A stretch of 64,000 bases of DNA from Burkholderia anthina. GTDB taxonomy: Bacteria; Pseudomonadota; Gammaproteobacteria; Burkholderiales; Burkholderiaceae. Position numbers and translations under genes: made by a program. Of the stretch, positions 18,521-27,369 are shown one piece after another; the stretch's first letter is position 1, and the number at the start of each line of letters is the position of its first letter. The notes beneath the pieces are model-generated. The model was not told the DNA's origin and did no database searches. It saw only the letters and a list, made by a program, of their open reading frames with translations. Where the stretch lies: positions 3,100,001 to 3,164,000 of the forward strand of contig NZ_CM003768.1 of the NCBI RefSeq assembly GCF_001547525.1, written 5' to 3'.

Positions 18521-19657
18521 TTACTTGCCGACGCCCGCCTTCGCGATCTGCTGTTCGACGTACTGCGCGAACAGCGCATGCAGGCGCGTCGTCGGGTGGA
18601 CCGTGTCGGCGAACATGTAGGTCTGGTCCGCATTCGCGACCGTGTAGTTCTGCGGCGAGCAGAACAGCGACGAGCCGAACGCGGTCGCGTTCGCGACGCC
18701 GTACTGCGTGGCGGCCTGGACCATCGCCTTCAGGTTGCACGCGGTGTCGGTATTCGACACGCTGAAGCCGTTCGCCTGGAAGTTGGCCGCGATGCCGTCC
18801 TGCCACGTGAACGAATCGACCACCGCGACCTTCGTCGGGTCGACCTTCAGCGCGGCGAGCGTGCCGGCCAGCGTCTTGTTGAACAGCCCCGACAGTTGCG
18901 TGAACGCGGCCTGCGTGCCGCCCTGCAGCGCGAGCGGCGTGCCGCCGATGTCCGGCACGTTCGCGACGAACACGTGCGTGGCGCCCGCCGCGACGATCTG
19001 CTGGACGATCCCGCCGAGTTGCTGCGCGGCCAGGCCGATCGCCTGGGCCGCGGCGAGCTGCGCGGCCGGCGTGTTGCCTTGCGCCTGCGCGACCTGCGCC
19101 TGGTAGAAGATGTCGTTCGCGCCGCCGTTGATCAGCACGATCTGGCCGGCGTTGAAGCTGCCGTGCTGCGTCAGGTACTGCTTGACCTGGTCGGCGATCG
19201 GCGTGGTGGTCGCCTGCGCGTAGTCGGAGTTCGGCACGCTGGCGTCCGCATGGCCGATGCCCGGCTGCAGCGTCACGCGCGAGCCGCCCTGCGCGTAGCC
19301 GAGGCCGCCGGTGGCCTGCAGCGGGATGCCGAAACCGCCCTGGTTCGCGGGCTGCAGCGTGTCGCCGTAATATTGCGCGACGTTCTGCGTCCATACCTGG
19401 CCCGGGTTGGTCGTGAAGCGGCCGCCGCCGAAGCCGAGCTTGATCTGCGAGTAGGTGCCGACGTCGGACAGGCTGTCGCCGAACGACACGATCTGCATCT
19501 TCACGCCCGACGGCGGCGTGTTCGACGCGCTGCTGTTGTTGTCGTCGCCGCCGCCGCACGCGGCGAGCAGCGCGAGCGCGGCGCCGGCGATCGCGATCTG
19601 CGCGGTGCGCAGCATGCGCTGACGCGTGCGGGAAGGTGCGTGTTGTTGTGTCTGCAT
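18521..19657 (-). CDS. GDSL/SGNH-family esterase lipoprotein
   Basis: A 378-residue exported lipase/esterase-like protein. The N terminus has a basic region, a hydrophobic stretch and the lipobox LAAC with the lipidated Cys at residue 34, followed by a Gly/Asp/Asn linker. The SGNH blocks are present: VSFGDSLSDVG with nucleophile Ser62, the Gly block, GGANDIFYQ with the oxyanion Asn, and the Asp/His pair in FADTVHPTTRLH near the C terminus. ATG at 19657 follows AGGAGA. It is probably outer-membrane anchored. The substrate cannot be read from sequence. Confidence 0.92.
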   Translation of the reverse strand: MQTQQHAPSRTRQRMLRTAQIAIAGAALALLAACGGGDDNNSSASNTPPSGVKMQIVSFGDSLSDVGTYSQIKLGFGGGRFTTNPGQVWTQNVAQYYGDTLQPANQGGFGIPLQATGGLGYAQGGSRVTLQPGIGHADASVPNSDYAQATTTPIADQVKQYLTQHGSFNAGQIVLINGGANDIFYQAQVAQAQGNTPAAQLAAAQAIGLAAQQLGGIVQQIVAAGATHVFVANVPDIGGTPLALQGGTQAAFTQLSGLFNKTLAGTLAALKVDPTKVAVVDSFTWQDGIAANFQANGFSVSNTDTACNLKAMVQAATQYGVANATAFGSSLFCSPQNYTVANADQTYMFADTVHPTTRLHALFAQYVEQQIAKAGVGK

Positions 19658-19752
19658 CGTTCTATCTCCTCGTAGATATGGCCTGATGTGTTTCTCATCT
19701 GCCGCGTGCCTGCTCGGTTCCGGGCTGCGCGGCGGCCGTTGGCTGAAACGGT

Positions 19753-20667
19753 TTATCGGTCGCGCACGGCCGCTGTCGGCACGGTGCGCGGATCCTGGTT
19801 CGCGGCCTCGGCAATCTGCGCATGATAAGCGCTCGCCCATTCGGGCGGGCCGAAAATCGCGCGCAGCTTGTTGCGCCATCCGCCAACGCGCCACGCGTCG
19901 GACGCCATCGACACCCACTCGTGGAACGTCGCGACGAACGGGTTGTTCGAGCCGAGCCGCTCGACGATCCCGTACCGCGGCGGATCGTCGGGCGTTTCCT
20001 CGACATAGCTGCCGAACAGGCGATCCCAGATCACCAGGACGCCTGCGTAATTGCGGTCGATGTAGCGGGGATTGCGCGCGTGGTGCGCGCGGTGGATCGA
20101 CGGCGTGTTCAGCACGTATTCGAGCCAGCCGAGCTTGCCGATCGCCTGCGTGTGCACGAAGAACTGGAACGCGAGGTTGATCAGCACGATGCCGACGACC
20201 TGTTGCGGCGGAAAGCCGGCGAACGCGAGCGGCAGCCAGAACAGCCACATGCCCGCGACCGGATACATCAGGCTCTGGCGGAAGGCGGTCGAGAAGTTCA
20301 TCCGTTCGGACGAGTGGTGCACGACGTGCGCGGCCCACAGCCAGCGCACGCGATGGCTCGCGCGATGAAACACGTAGTAGAGGAAGTCCTGCGCGACGAA
20401 CAGCACCGCGAACGACAGCCAGCCGTCGTGCCACGTGTGGACGCGATAGTGCCGGTAGCAGTACGCATAGACGGGAATCACGAACAGCCACGCGAGCTTG
20501 TCGGCGGCCTGGTGCATCAGCGCGAGCGCCGCGTTGCACAGCGTGTCGCGCCACGCATAGATGCGGTCCTGCGCACGGGTGCGGGCGAGGTGCCAGGCCT
20601 CCCACGCGATGCAGAGCAGGAAGACGGGCGCCAGCGCGAGCAGAAGCAATTCGACGTCGAATCGCAT
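19753..20667 (-). CDS. Membrane fatty acid hydroxylase / sterol desaturase family
   Basis: A 304-residue di-iron membrane enzyme. Hydrophobic segments at the N terminus and middle flank the histidine clusters HRASH, HVVHHSSERMN and HRAHHARNPRYIDRNYAG, the eight-histidine pattern of the sterol desaturase/fatty acid hydroxylase superfamily. Bacterial members hydroxylate acyl chains or hopanoid/carotenoid-type lipids; which one applies here is unknown. ATG at 20667 follows AAGGAG; an upstream in-frame ATG at 20694 was rejected. The gene is 95 bases upstream of the esterase on the same strand, so the two may be cotranscribed. Confidence 0.9.
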   Translation of the reverse strand: MRFDVELLLLALAPVFLLCIAWEAWHLARTRAQDRIYAWRDTLCNAALALMHQAADKLAWLFVIPVYAYCYRHYRVHTWHDGWLSFAVLFVAQDFLYYVFHRASHRVRWLWAAHVVHHSSERMNFSTAFRQSLMYPVAGMWLFWLPLAFAGFPPQQVVGIVLINLAFQFFVHTQAIGKLGWLEYVLNTPSIHRAHHARNPRYIDRNYAGVLVIWDRLFGSYVEETPDDPPRYGIVERLGSNNPFVATFHEWVSMASDAWRVGGWRNKLRAIFGPPEWASAYHAQIAEAANQDPRTVPTAAVRDR

Positions 20668-20979
20668 GGGCGTGTCTCCTTCGTTCCCCTGCAAGCCTTG
20701 AGGCCGGGCGTATGGCCCGTTGTAGATATCGTCAGGCCAACAGCCTACGCAATCGCCACGCGCTAGGCGAGGGGGCAGCGTAGAGGGTTCCCTCTGAGGA
20801 CAGGGTTTCTACGGAATCCGTACTGCACGGGGCCCGGCGGTACGGCCCCGTTTTGTGGGGCACGGCGCGCGCGCGGGGTATCGCGCGAGGGTGGCGGGGG
20901 CGTTTCAAACCGCGCGGGGCGCGGCGTGGGCCGCCCGGGCCGCCCTGTCGGGACGGCCCGATGCACGATGCGCGGATCG
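20668..20979. other. 312-base gap between the hydroxylase gene and dacB
   Basis: No gene is seen. A hairpin with arms ACGGGGCC (20827-20834) and GGCCCCGT (20844-20851) is followed by TTTT only in the rightward direction, where no gene is known to end. It should also contain the promoter for the leftward hydroxylase gene, but I see no convincing elements. Confidence 0.5.
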
Positions 20980-22512
20980 TCAGTGCGCGCCCGCGTAGAT
21001 CCACTCGAGCAGCGTGTCGTGCGCGGCGCGCGCAGCTTCCGCGTGATCGTCGTTGATGAAGCTGACGACGACGTAGCTCTGCCCGTCCGCCCCGGCGACG
21101 TAGCCGGCGATCGCGCGCACGTCGCGCAGCGTGCCGGTCTTGATGTGCGCATTGCCGAGCACGCCCGCGTTGGTGAGGCGGTTCTTCATCGTGCCGTCGA
21201 TGCCCGCGATCGGCAGCGAATCGACGAACGCCTGCGCGACCGGGCTCGCGTTCGCGGCCTGGAGCAGCGCGGCGAGCGACAGCGCGCTCACGTGCTCTTC
21301 GCGCGACAGTCCCGAACCGTTCTCGAGCACGAGGTCGGGCATCGCGATGCCGTTCTTCTGCAGGAACGCCTGGATCGCGCGGCTCGATTGCTCGGGCGTC
21401 GCGGGCGGCTTGCCGCTGACCGCGCCGATCGTCAGGAACAGGTTGCGCGCCATCACGTTGTTGCTGAACTTGTTGATGTCGTAGACGATGCTGCCGAGCA
21501 CCGGGCCGTGATGCACGGCGAGCGGCCGTGCGGTGGTCGGCACCTTGCCTTCGCTCACCGGCCCCGCGATCGTGCCGCCGTCCTGCTGCCATAGCGCGAG
21601 GAAGCCGCGCGCGAAGAACGTGGTGTGATCGAGGATCGCGAGGTTGGTCGTGTGCGCGCCGCAGCGCAGCGGGTAGTCGCCGGCGAACGACGCGGTCATG
21701 ATCCCGCCGCCGGCCGTCAGCGTCGGGCGCGCGGCCGCGGCGGCCGCGCTGCACGAGCCGGCGCCCTCGACGAGCCGGTTGTCGATCGACAGGTCGGCGA
21801 GCGGCGGCAGCACGTCGACGGCGACCTTGCCGTCGTCACCCGGCGTGACCGTGAACGACACGGCCTTGAACGCGTACAGCAGCGGATCGGGGCCGACGTT
21901 GTACGGCGCGCTCGCATCGTCGTCGAACGACGGCAGGTCGCGCGTCGACGCCGCGAAATAGCTCTTGTCGAGCACGAGGCCGCCGGCCACGCGCTTCACG
22001 CCGGCCTTGCGCAGCTTGTCGACGAGGTCGATCAGCTCCTCGGGCACGAGCTTCGGATCGCCGGTGCCCTTGATGTACAGGTTGCCCTGCAGCGTGCCGT
22101 CGGGATCGACCGTGCCGTCCGTGTACGCGGTGGTGCGCCAGCGGTAGTCGGGGCCGAGGATCGACAGGCCCGAGAAGGTCGTCACGAGCTTCATCGTCGA
22201 GGCCGGCATCATCGGCCGGCTCGCATTCCATGCGATCAGCGGCTGCGGATCGCCGACGCGCTCGACCACGACGCTCATCGCCGACGCCGGCACCTTCGCG
22301 CGCTGCAGCGCGACGAGCACGGACGCAGGCAGGCCGGCCGCGCGTGCGGCGGGCGACACGACGGCGGTCTTGCGCGCTTCCTTGTGGGATTTCTTGCGGG
22401 CCTGCGCGGACGGTGCGAACGCGAGGGCCGTGCAGGTGGCGACGACGGCGGCCGCGCGCAGGCAGACGCGGGCGCGCGGGGCGAACCGGGCGGAAAGATC
22501 GGAAATCGGCAT
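20980..22512 (-). CDS. dacB: D-Ala-D-Ala carboxypeptidase/endopeptidase DacB (PBP4)
   Basis: Periplasmic low-molecular-mass penicillin-binding protein (S13 family) that trims or opens peptidoglycan cross-links. The 510-residue protein has a signal peptide ending near SAQA, the SxxK motif STMK with Ser105 and Lys108, the SxN motif in KFSNNVMARN, and KTGTL near the C terminus, with the large inserted domain typical of PBP4 between motifs one and two. ATG at 22512 is the start nearest the signal peptide; a longer in-frame extension upstream lacks family character. It is divergent from the two-component genes. Confidence 0.95.
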   Translation of the reverse strand: MPISDLSARFAPRARVCLRAAAVVATCTALAFAPSAQARKKSHKEARKTAVVSPAARAAGLPASVLVALQRAKVPASAMSVVVERVGDPQPLIAWNASRPMMPASTMKLVTTFSGLSILGPDYRWRTTAYTDGTVDPDGTLQGNLYIKGTGDPKLVPEELIDLVDKLRKAGVKRVAGGLVLDKSYFAASTRDLPSFDDDASAPYNVGPDPLLYAFKAVSFTVTPGDDGKVAVDVLPPLADLSIDNRLVEGAGSCSAAAAAARPTLTAGGGIMTASFAGDYPLRCGAHTTNLAILDHTTFFARGFLALWQQDGGTIAGPVSEGKVPTTARPLAVHHGPVLGSIVYDINKFSNNVMARNLFLTIGAVSGKPPATPEQSSRAIQAFLQKNGIAMPDLVLENGSGLSREEHVSALSLAALLQAANASPVAQAFVDSLPIAGIDGTMKNRLTNAGVLGNAHIKTGTLRDVRAIAGYVAGADGQSYVVVSFINDDHAEAARAAHDTLLEWIYAGAH

Positions 22513-22698
22513 GGGCGAATACGGGAAAAGCAGGGGCTCGGGCAGGGCGCGCGCGGGCGCCGAAGCGCACATTGTAGAGACAAGTCGGGGCAGGTCCCTT
22601 GCAATCCGCCTTACTGTTGCATTGCACGGTGCCGCGCGCGCGATTCGCGGCGCTACAATGGTCGCCGTGTTTGATTCGCCCCATGGATGCCTGTCGCG

Positions 22699-23361
22699 AT
22701 GCGGATTCTGCTTGTCGAAGATGATCGAATGATTGCCGAGGGCGTGCGCAAGGCGCTGCGCTCGGACGGCTTTGCGGTCGACTGGGTGCAGGACGGCGAC
22801 GCGGCGCTCACGGCGCTCGGCGGCGAGACGTACGACCTGCTGCTGCTCGATCTCGGCCTGCCGAAGCGCGACGGCATCGACGTGCTGCGCACGCTGCGCG
22901 GGCGCGGGCTGGCGCTGCCGGTGCTGATCGTCACCGCGCGCGATGCGGTCGCCGATCGCGTGAAGGGGCTCGACGCCGGCGCCGACGACTATCTCGTCAA
23001 GCCGTTCGACCTCGACGAGCTGGGCGCGCGGATGCGCGCGCTGATCCGCCGTCAGGCCGGGCGCAGCGAGTCGCTGATCCGCCACGGCGCGCTGACGCTC
23101 GATCCGGCTGCGCATCAGGTGACGCTCGACGGCGCGCCCGTCGCGCTGTCCGCGCGCGAGTTCGCGCTGCTCGAGGCGCTGCTCGCGCGGCCGGGCGCGG
23201 TGCTGTCGAAGAGCCAGCTCGAGGAGAAGATGTACGGCTGGGGCGAGGAGATCGGCAGCAACACGGTCGAGGTCTATATCCACGCGCTGCGCAAGAAGCT
23301 CGGCTCGGACCTGATCCGCAACGTGCGCGGGCTCGGCTACATGGTCGTCAAGGAAAGCTGA
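22699..23361 (+). CDS. OmpR-family response regulator (QseB/PmrA-like)
   Basis: A 220-residue response regulator with a receiver domain (VEDDR acidic pocket, phosphoacceptor Asp51 in LLLDLGLP, TARD, and conserved Lys in VKPFD) and a C-terminal OmpR winged helix (NTVEVYIHALRKKLG and VRGLGYMV). Sequence style is closest to the QseB/PmrA branch, whose members bind CTTAAG-type direct repeats. Start 22699 was chosen over 22687 because MRILLVEDD is the normal family start. The kinase gene begins 4 bases after the stop. Four TTAAG repeats lie before htrA, downstream of this pair. TACAAT near 22656 is a possible -10. Confidence 0.93.
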   Translation: MRILLVEDDRMIAEGVRKALRSDGFAVDWVQDGDAALTALGGETYDLLLLDLGLPKRDGIDVLRTLRGRGLALPVLIVTARDAVADRVKGLDAGADDYLVKPFDLDELGARMRALIRRQAGRSESLIRHGALTLDPAAHQVTLDGAPVALSAREFALLEALLARPGAVLSKSQLEEKMYGWGEEIGSNTVEVYIHALRKKLGSDLIRNVRGLGYMVVKES

Positions 23362-23364
23362 CGC

Positions 23365-24711
23365 GTGCGGTCGATTCGTCATCAATTGCTGATCTGGCTG
23401 CTCGCGATCGTCGTCGCGGGCGTGGGCATGGCGGGCTGGCTCATCTACCGGCAGGCGCTCGCCGAAGCGAACGAACTGTTCGACTACCAGTTGCAGGAAA
23501 TCGCCGCGGCGCTGCCGTCGGAGCCGTTCTCGCAGGTGTTCGGCTCGCGTACCAACGGCGACGAAGGCATCGTGATCCAGATCTGGAATCGCAACGGCGT
23601 GCTGATGTACTTCTCGCATCCGCGCGCGCCGATCGCGCCGCGCGCGGAGCTCGGCTTTTCGACCGAGCGCACCGATCGCGGCGAATGGCGCGTGTACGGC
23701 GCGATCGTCGGCGACAACGTCGTGCAGCTCGCGCAGCCGCTGTCGGTGCGCAACCGGCTGGCGGCCAACGTCGCGTTGCGCACGCTGTGGCCGCTGATCG
23801 TGCTGCTGCCGTTCCTCGGCGCGGCCGTGTGGATGATCGTCGGCCGCGGGCTCGCGCCGCTCGGCCGCGTGACGCGCGCGGTCGAGGCGCGCCGGCCGGA
23901 AGCGCTCGACCCGCTGCCCGACGCGCGCCTGCCGCTCGAGGTGCAGCCGCTCGTGCGGGCGCTGAACGGGCTGCTCGCGCGGCTGTCGGCGGCGCTCGAC
24001 ACGCAGAAGGCGTTCGTCGCCGACGCCGCGCACGAGTTGCGCACGCCGCTCGCGGCCGTGCAGATCCAGGCGCAGCTCGTCGCCCGCGCGAAGGACGATG
24101 CGTCGCGCGGCGAGGCGATCGCGGATCTCCAGGACGGCGTGTCGCGCGCGACGCGTCTCACCGAGCAACTGCTCGCGCTCGCGCGCGCGGAGCCGGACGG
24201 CGCGACGATGCGCGAGCCGGTCGACCTGCAGGCGCTGCTTACCGAGTGCGTGGCCGCGCATGCGCCGCTCGCGCAGCGGCACGACATCGATCTCGGCTTC
24301 GAGGAAACGTGCGCGGCGAGCGTCGTCGCGGACGTCGGCGCGCTGCGCGTGATGTTCGGCAACCTGCTCGACAACGCGGTGAAGTACACGCCGGACGGCG
24401 GCCGCATCGACGTATCGCTGACGCGCGACGCGGCCGGCCGCGCGTGCGTGCAGATCGCCGACAGCGGGCCGGGCATTCCGGCCGACGAGCGCGAGCGCGT
24501 GTTCGACCGCTTCTACCGCGACAGCACGGCGCGGGCACGCACCGACGTGTCGGGCAGCGGGCTCGGGCTCGCGATCGTCAAGCGCGTGGCGGCGCAGCAG
24601 GGCGCGACGGTGTCGCTCGGCGATGCGGCCGCGGGCGGCCTGCTCGTCAGCGTCGTGTTCCGCGACGCCGAGATGCCAACCCAGGCGCCGCAGCCTTCCG
24701 AATCCGCCTGA
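23365..24711 (+). CDS. Sensor histidine kinase (QseC/PmrB-like), GTG start
   Basis: A 448-residue inner-membrane kinase partner of the preceding regulator. It has a first membrane segment at about residues 8-28, a periplasmic domain, a second segment near 140-160, a short HAMP-like linker and a HisKA domain with phosphorylated His223 in ADAAHELRTPL. The HATPase domain carries NLLDNAVKYTPDGG, DSGPGIP and GSGLGLAIVKR. Translation appears to begin at GTG 23365, 4 bases after the regulator stop, consistent with coupling. The ligand is unknown. Linkage to htrA suggests envelope stress or cation/pH signals. Confidence 0.93.
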   Translation: MRSIRHQLLIWLLAIVVAGVGMAGWLIYRQALAEANELFDYQLQEIAAALPSEPFSQVFGSRTNGDEGIVIQIWNRNGVLMYFSHPRAPIAPRAELGFSTERTDRGEWRVYGAIVGDNVVQLAQPLSVRNRLAANVALRTLWPLIVLLPFLGAAVWMIVGRGLAPLGRVTRAVEARRPEALDPLPDARLPLEVQPLVRALNGLLARLSAALDTQKAFVADAAHELRTPLAAVQIQAQLVARAKDDASRGEAIADLQDGVSRATRLTEQLLALARAEPDGATMREPVDLQALLTECVAAHAPLAQRHDIDLGFEETCAASVVADVGALRVMFGNLLDNAVKYTPDGGRIDVSLTRDAAGRACVQIADSGPGIPADERERVFDRFYRDSTARARTDVSGSGLGLAIVKRVAAQQGATVSLGDAAAGGLLVSVVFRDAEMPTQAPQPSESA

Positions 24712-24748
24712 AGGGCGAGCCGGGCCGCCGGTAGCCGCGCGGCAGCCG

Positions 24749-24786
24749 CTTAAGCCTCGCTTAAGGCTGATTAAGCCTCCTTTAAG
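24749..24786 (+). promoter_or_regulatory. Four phased TTAAG half-sites upstream of htrA
   Basis: CTTAAG (24749), CTTAAG (24760), ATTAAG (24770) and TTTAAG (24781) start 11, 10 and 11 bases apart, one per helical turn. PmrA/QseB-type regulators bind YTTAAK-N5-YTTAAK, so this looks like two tandem boxes. It ends 43 bases before the htrA start. The adjacent OmpR-type regulator is the obvious candidate to bind. No similar repeat was seen before the regulator gene itself. Confidence 0.7.
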
Positions 24787-24829
24787 TCAGGGTCGTTACG
24801 CTGCGTCCTAACAACGAGGAGGTCCTACG

Positions 24830-26311
24830 ATGAACACCCGATTCCTTGCGCGCGGCACCGTCGCGGTCGCCGTGGCGGCCGCCCTGTCGGCAGGCTATTT
24901 CGCCGGCACCCGCCGCGCCGATCCGCAGATCATCACGCCCGCGCAGGCCGCCATGATGCCGGCCGAAGCCGCCGCCAAGACCGGCATCCCCGATTTCTCC
25001 GGGCTCGTCGAAACCTACGGCCCGGCGGTCGTGAACATCAGCGCGAAGCATGTCGTGAAGCAGGTCGCGCGGCGCGCGCCGCAGCCGCAGCTGCCGATCG
25101 ATCCGAGCGACCCGTTCTACCAGTTCTTCAAGCACTTCTACGGCCAGGTGCCGGGCATGGGCGGCGACGCGCAGCCGGACGACCAGCCGAGCGCGAGCCT
25201 CGGGTCGGGCTTCATCGTCAGCTCCGACGGATACATCCTGACCAACGCGCACGTGATCGACGGCGCGAACGTCGTCACGGTCAAGCTCACCGACAAGCGC
25301 GAATACAAGGCGAAAGTCGTCGGCGCCGACAAGCAGTCCGACGTCGCCGTGCTGAAGATCGACGCGAGCGGCCTGCCGACCGTGAAGATCGGCGACCCGG
25401 CGCAGAGCAAGGTCGGCCAGTGGGTCGTCGCGATCGGCTCGCCGTACGGCTTCGACAACACGGTCACGTCGGGCATCATCAGCGCGAAGTCGCGCGCGCT
25501 GCCCGACGAGAACTACACGCCGTTCATCCAGACCGACGTGCCGGTGAACCCCGGCAACTCGGGCGGCCCGCTGTTCAACCTGCAGGGCGAGGTGATCGGC
25601 ATCAACTCGATGATCTACTCGCAGACGGGCGGCTTCCAGGGCCTGTCGTTCGCGATCCCGATCAACGAGGCGATCAAGGTGAAGGACGAGCTCGTGAAGA
25701 CGGGCCACGTGAGCCGCGGCCGTCTCGGCGTCGCCGTGCAGGGGCTGAACCAGACGCTCGCGAGCTCGTTCGGGCTGCAGAAGCCGGACGGCGCGCTCGT
25801 CAGCTCGGTCGACGCCAACGGCCCGGCCGCGAAGGCCGGCCTGCAGCCGGGCGACGTGATCCTGTCGGTCAACGGTTCGCCGGTCGCCGATTCGACGTCG
25901 CTGCCCGCGCAGATCGCGAACCTGAAGCCGGGTTCGAAGGCCGACCTGCAGATCTGGCGCGACAAGTCGAAGAAGTCGATCAGCGTGACGCTCGGCGCAA
26001 TGGCCGATGCGAAGCTCGCATCGAACGACGGCGGGCCGGTCGAGCAGGGCCGCCTGGGTGTCGCGGTGCGCCCGCTGTCGCCGCAGGAGCGCAGCGCCGA
26101 CAACCTGTCGCACGGGCTGATCGTGCAGCAGGCCGGCGGCCCGGCCGCGAACGCGGGCATCCAGCCCGGCGACGTGATCCTCGCGGTGAACGGCCGCCCG
26201 GTCACGAGCCCCGAGCAGTTGCGCGACGCGGTGAAGGGCGCGGGCAACAGTCTTGCTCTGCTGATCCAGCGCGATAATGCACAGATCTTCGTGCCGGTCG
26301 ACCTGAGCTGA
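24830..26311 (+). CDS. htrA: Periplasmic serine protease HtrA/DegP family
   Basis: Envelope quality-control protease/chaperone. The 493-residue protein has an N-terminal signal or anchor segment (residues 8-25), a trypsin-like domain with catalytic His141 (TNAHVID), Asp171 (SDVAVLKID) and Ser244 (GNSGGPLF), then two PDZ domains (about 275-365 and 390-485) with the carboxylate loops GRLGVAVQ and GRLGVAVR. ATG at 24830 follows GAGGAGGTC. It lies downstream of a two-component system and behind its likely binding boxes. From memory, the syntenic HtrA of B. cenocepacia is needed for growth under osmotic and heat stress. A small exported protein follows 103 bases later, before a terminator. Confidence 0.96.
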   Translation: MNTRFLARGTVAVAVAAALSAGYFAGTRRADPQIITPAQAAMMPAEAAAKTGIPDFSGLVETYGPAVVNISAKHVVKQVARRAPQPQLPIDPSDPFYQFFKHFYGQVPGMGGDAQPDDQPSASLGSGFIVSSDGYILTNAHVIDGANVVTVKLTDKREYKAKVVGADKQSDVAVLKIDASGLPTVKIGDPAQSKVGQWVVAIGSPYGFDNTVTSGIISAKSRALPDENYTPFIQTDVPVNPGNSGGPLFNLQGEVIGINSMIYSQTGGFQGLSFAIPINEAIKVKDELVKTGHVSRGRLGVAVQGLNQTLASSFGLQKPDGALVSSVDANGPAAKAGLQPGDVILSVNGSPVADSTSLPAQIANLKPGSKADLQIWRDKSKKSISVTLGAMADAKLASNDGGPVEQGRLGVAVRPLSPQERSADNLSHGLIVQQAGGPAANAGIQPGDVILAVNGRPVTSPEQLRDAVKGAGNSLALLIQRDNAQIFVPVDLS

Positions 26312-26414
26312 CCGGCAGCGGCCGCGGCCGGCCAGGCCGGCTGTGGCGGGCGCCGCCGCCGTGCGATCGCGTGACGCTGCGCCCCGTATGTGTTCCGACC
26401 CCAAGGAGAGAGCC

Positions 26415-26852
26415 ATGCAAAATCTACGCAACGTGTCCCGATTTGCCGTCGCCGCAGCGCTGGCCGCCGGCCTCGCAGCCGGCGCGACCGGCGCGTACGC
26501 GCAGTCGGACGGCTTGCCCGCCGCGCGCCAGCAGGGCGACGTCACCTTCGTGTCCGGCGGCGTCGGGCTGGACGAATCGACGGCGTTCCAGCGCAGCGAG
26601 GCGCAGTGGCCGCTCGCGCTGCGCTTCACCGGCAAGGGCGGCGAGTTCCTGGCCGACGTCCATGTCCGGATCGTCGACAGCAAGGGCGCCGAAGTGCTGA
26701 AAACCGATGCGCGCGGGCCGTACATGCTCGTGAAGGTGCCGCCGGGGCGCTACACGGTGCACGCGTCGTACCAGGGTAGCGACGAATCGCGCGCCGTCAC
26801 GGTCGGCGCGAAGGGCGGCGCGAAAGCTGCGTTCCAGTGGAGTGCGCAGTAG
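26415..26852 (+). CDS. Small exported protein with carboxypeptidase-regulatory-like fold
   Basis: A 145-residue protein with a clear signal peptide (cleavage after AYAQ, about residue 29). A domain follows that runs through ADVHVRIVDSKGAEVLKTDARGPYMLVKVPPGRYTVHASY (part), the pattern of carboxypeptidase regulatory-like/transthyretin-like beta sandwiches, near residues 75-120. It is probably periplasmic. ATG at 26415 follows AAGGAGAG. It sits between htrA and a terminator, so it is likely induced together with htrA. I can assign no enzymatic function. Confidence 0.85.
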   Translation: MQNLRNVSRFAVAAALAAGLAAGATGAYAQSDGLPAARQQGDVTFVSGGVGLDESTAFQRSEAQWPLALRFTGKGGEFLADVHVRIVDSKGAEVLKTDARGPYMLVKVPPGRYTVHASYQGSDESRAVTVGAKGGAKAAFQWSAQ

Positions 26853-26910
26853 CCCGCCGCACGCGGCCGCGGTCCCGGTCGCGCAATCGGACGAAGTTTC
26901 GCCCATAATG

Positions 26911-26942
26911 AAAGCCACGGCATGCGTGCCGTGGCTTTTTCG
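26911..26942 (+). terminator. Intrinsic terminator after the htrA unit
   Basis: AAAGCCACGGCA at 26911-26922 pairs perfectly with TGCCGTGGCTTT at 26927-26938 across TGCG, and a T run follows. It ends the htrA transcript about 40 bases before the next gene. Confidence 0.92.
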
Positions 26943-26981
26943 TTTCCTGCCCCGGCCTGACTGCCGCCCGAAGGAGAAACG

Positions 26982-27341
26982 ATGTCCGATGCAGCCGACC
27001 CTCGACTCGAAATCGTGCCGAACCGTCATCGCGTGCGCGTGATCCATCGCGGCATCACCTATGCCGATTCGCACGGTGCGCTGACCGTCCGTGAGGCGGG
27101 GCTTCCGGACATCCATTACCTGCCGCGCGGCGACGTCAACATGCGTCGACTCGTGAAATCGGGCGTCACGTCGGCCTGCCCGTTCAGGGGGCAGGCCGTG
27201 CATTTCGACTTGCAGACGGAAGACGGCGTGATCGAGAACGCCGCATGGAGTTACGAAGAACCGAAGGAGGCGGCGGCCGCGCTCGCGCTCTACGTCGCCT
27301 TCGATGTCGCACGGGTCGACAGTCTCGTCGAGACGTCCTGA
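26982..27341 (+). CDS. DUF427-family protein
   Basis: A 119-residue cytoplasmic protein of the DUF427 family, recognised from ITYADSHGALTVREAGLPDIHYLPRGDVNM (part), the TSACPFRGQAVHFDL segment and AAWSYEEPKEAA. The fold is a small beta barrel of unknown function found widely in proteobacteria and actinobacteria. ATG at 26982 follows AAGGAG. It starts a new unit after the htrA terminator and is followed after 28 bases by the CoxG-like gene in the same direction. Confidence 0.88.
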   Translation: MSDAADPRLEIVPNRHRVRVIHRGITYADSHGALTVREAGLPDIHYLPRGDVNMRRLVKSGVTSACPFRGQAVHFDLQTEDGVIENAAWSYEEPKEAAAALALYVAFDVARVDSLVETS

Positions 27342-27369
27342 TGCGGCGCGCGTTCATCGGGGAGGCGAC

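Noticed and set aside
20827..20854. Hairpin followed by TTTT in the gap before dacB
   Set aside because: It reads as a terminator only rightward, where no transcript is known to end. Kept as a note in the gap entry.
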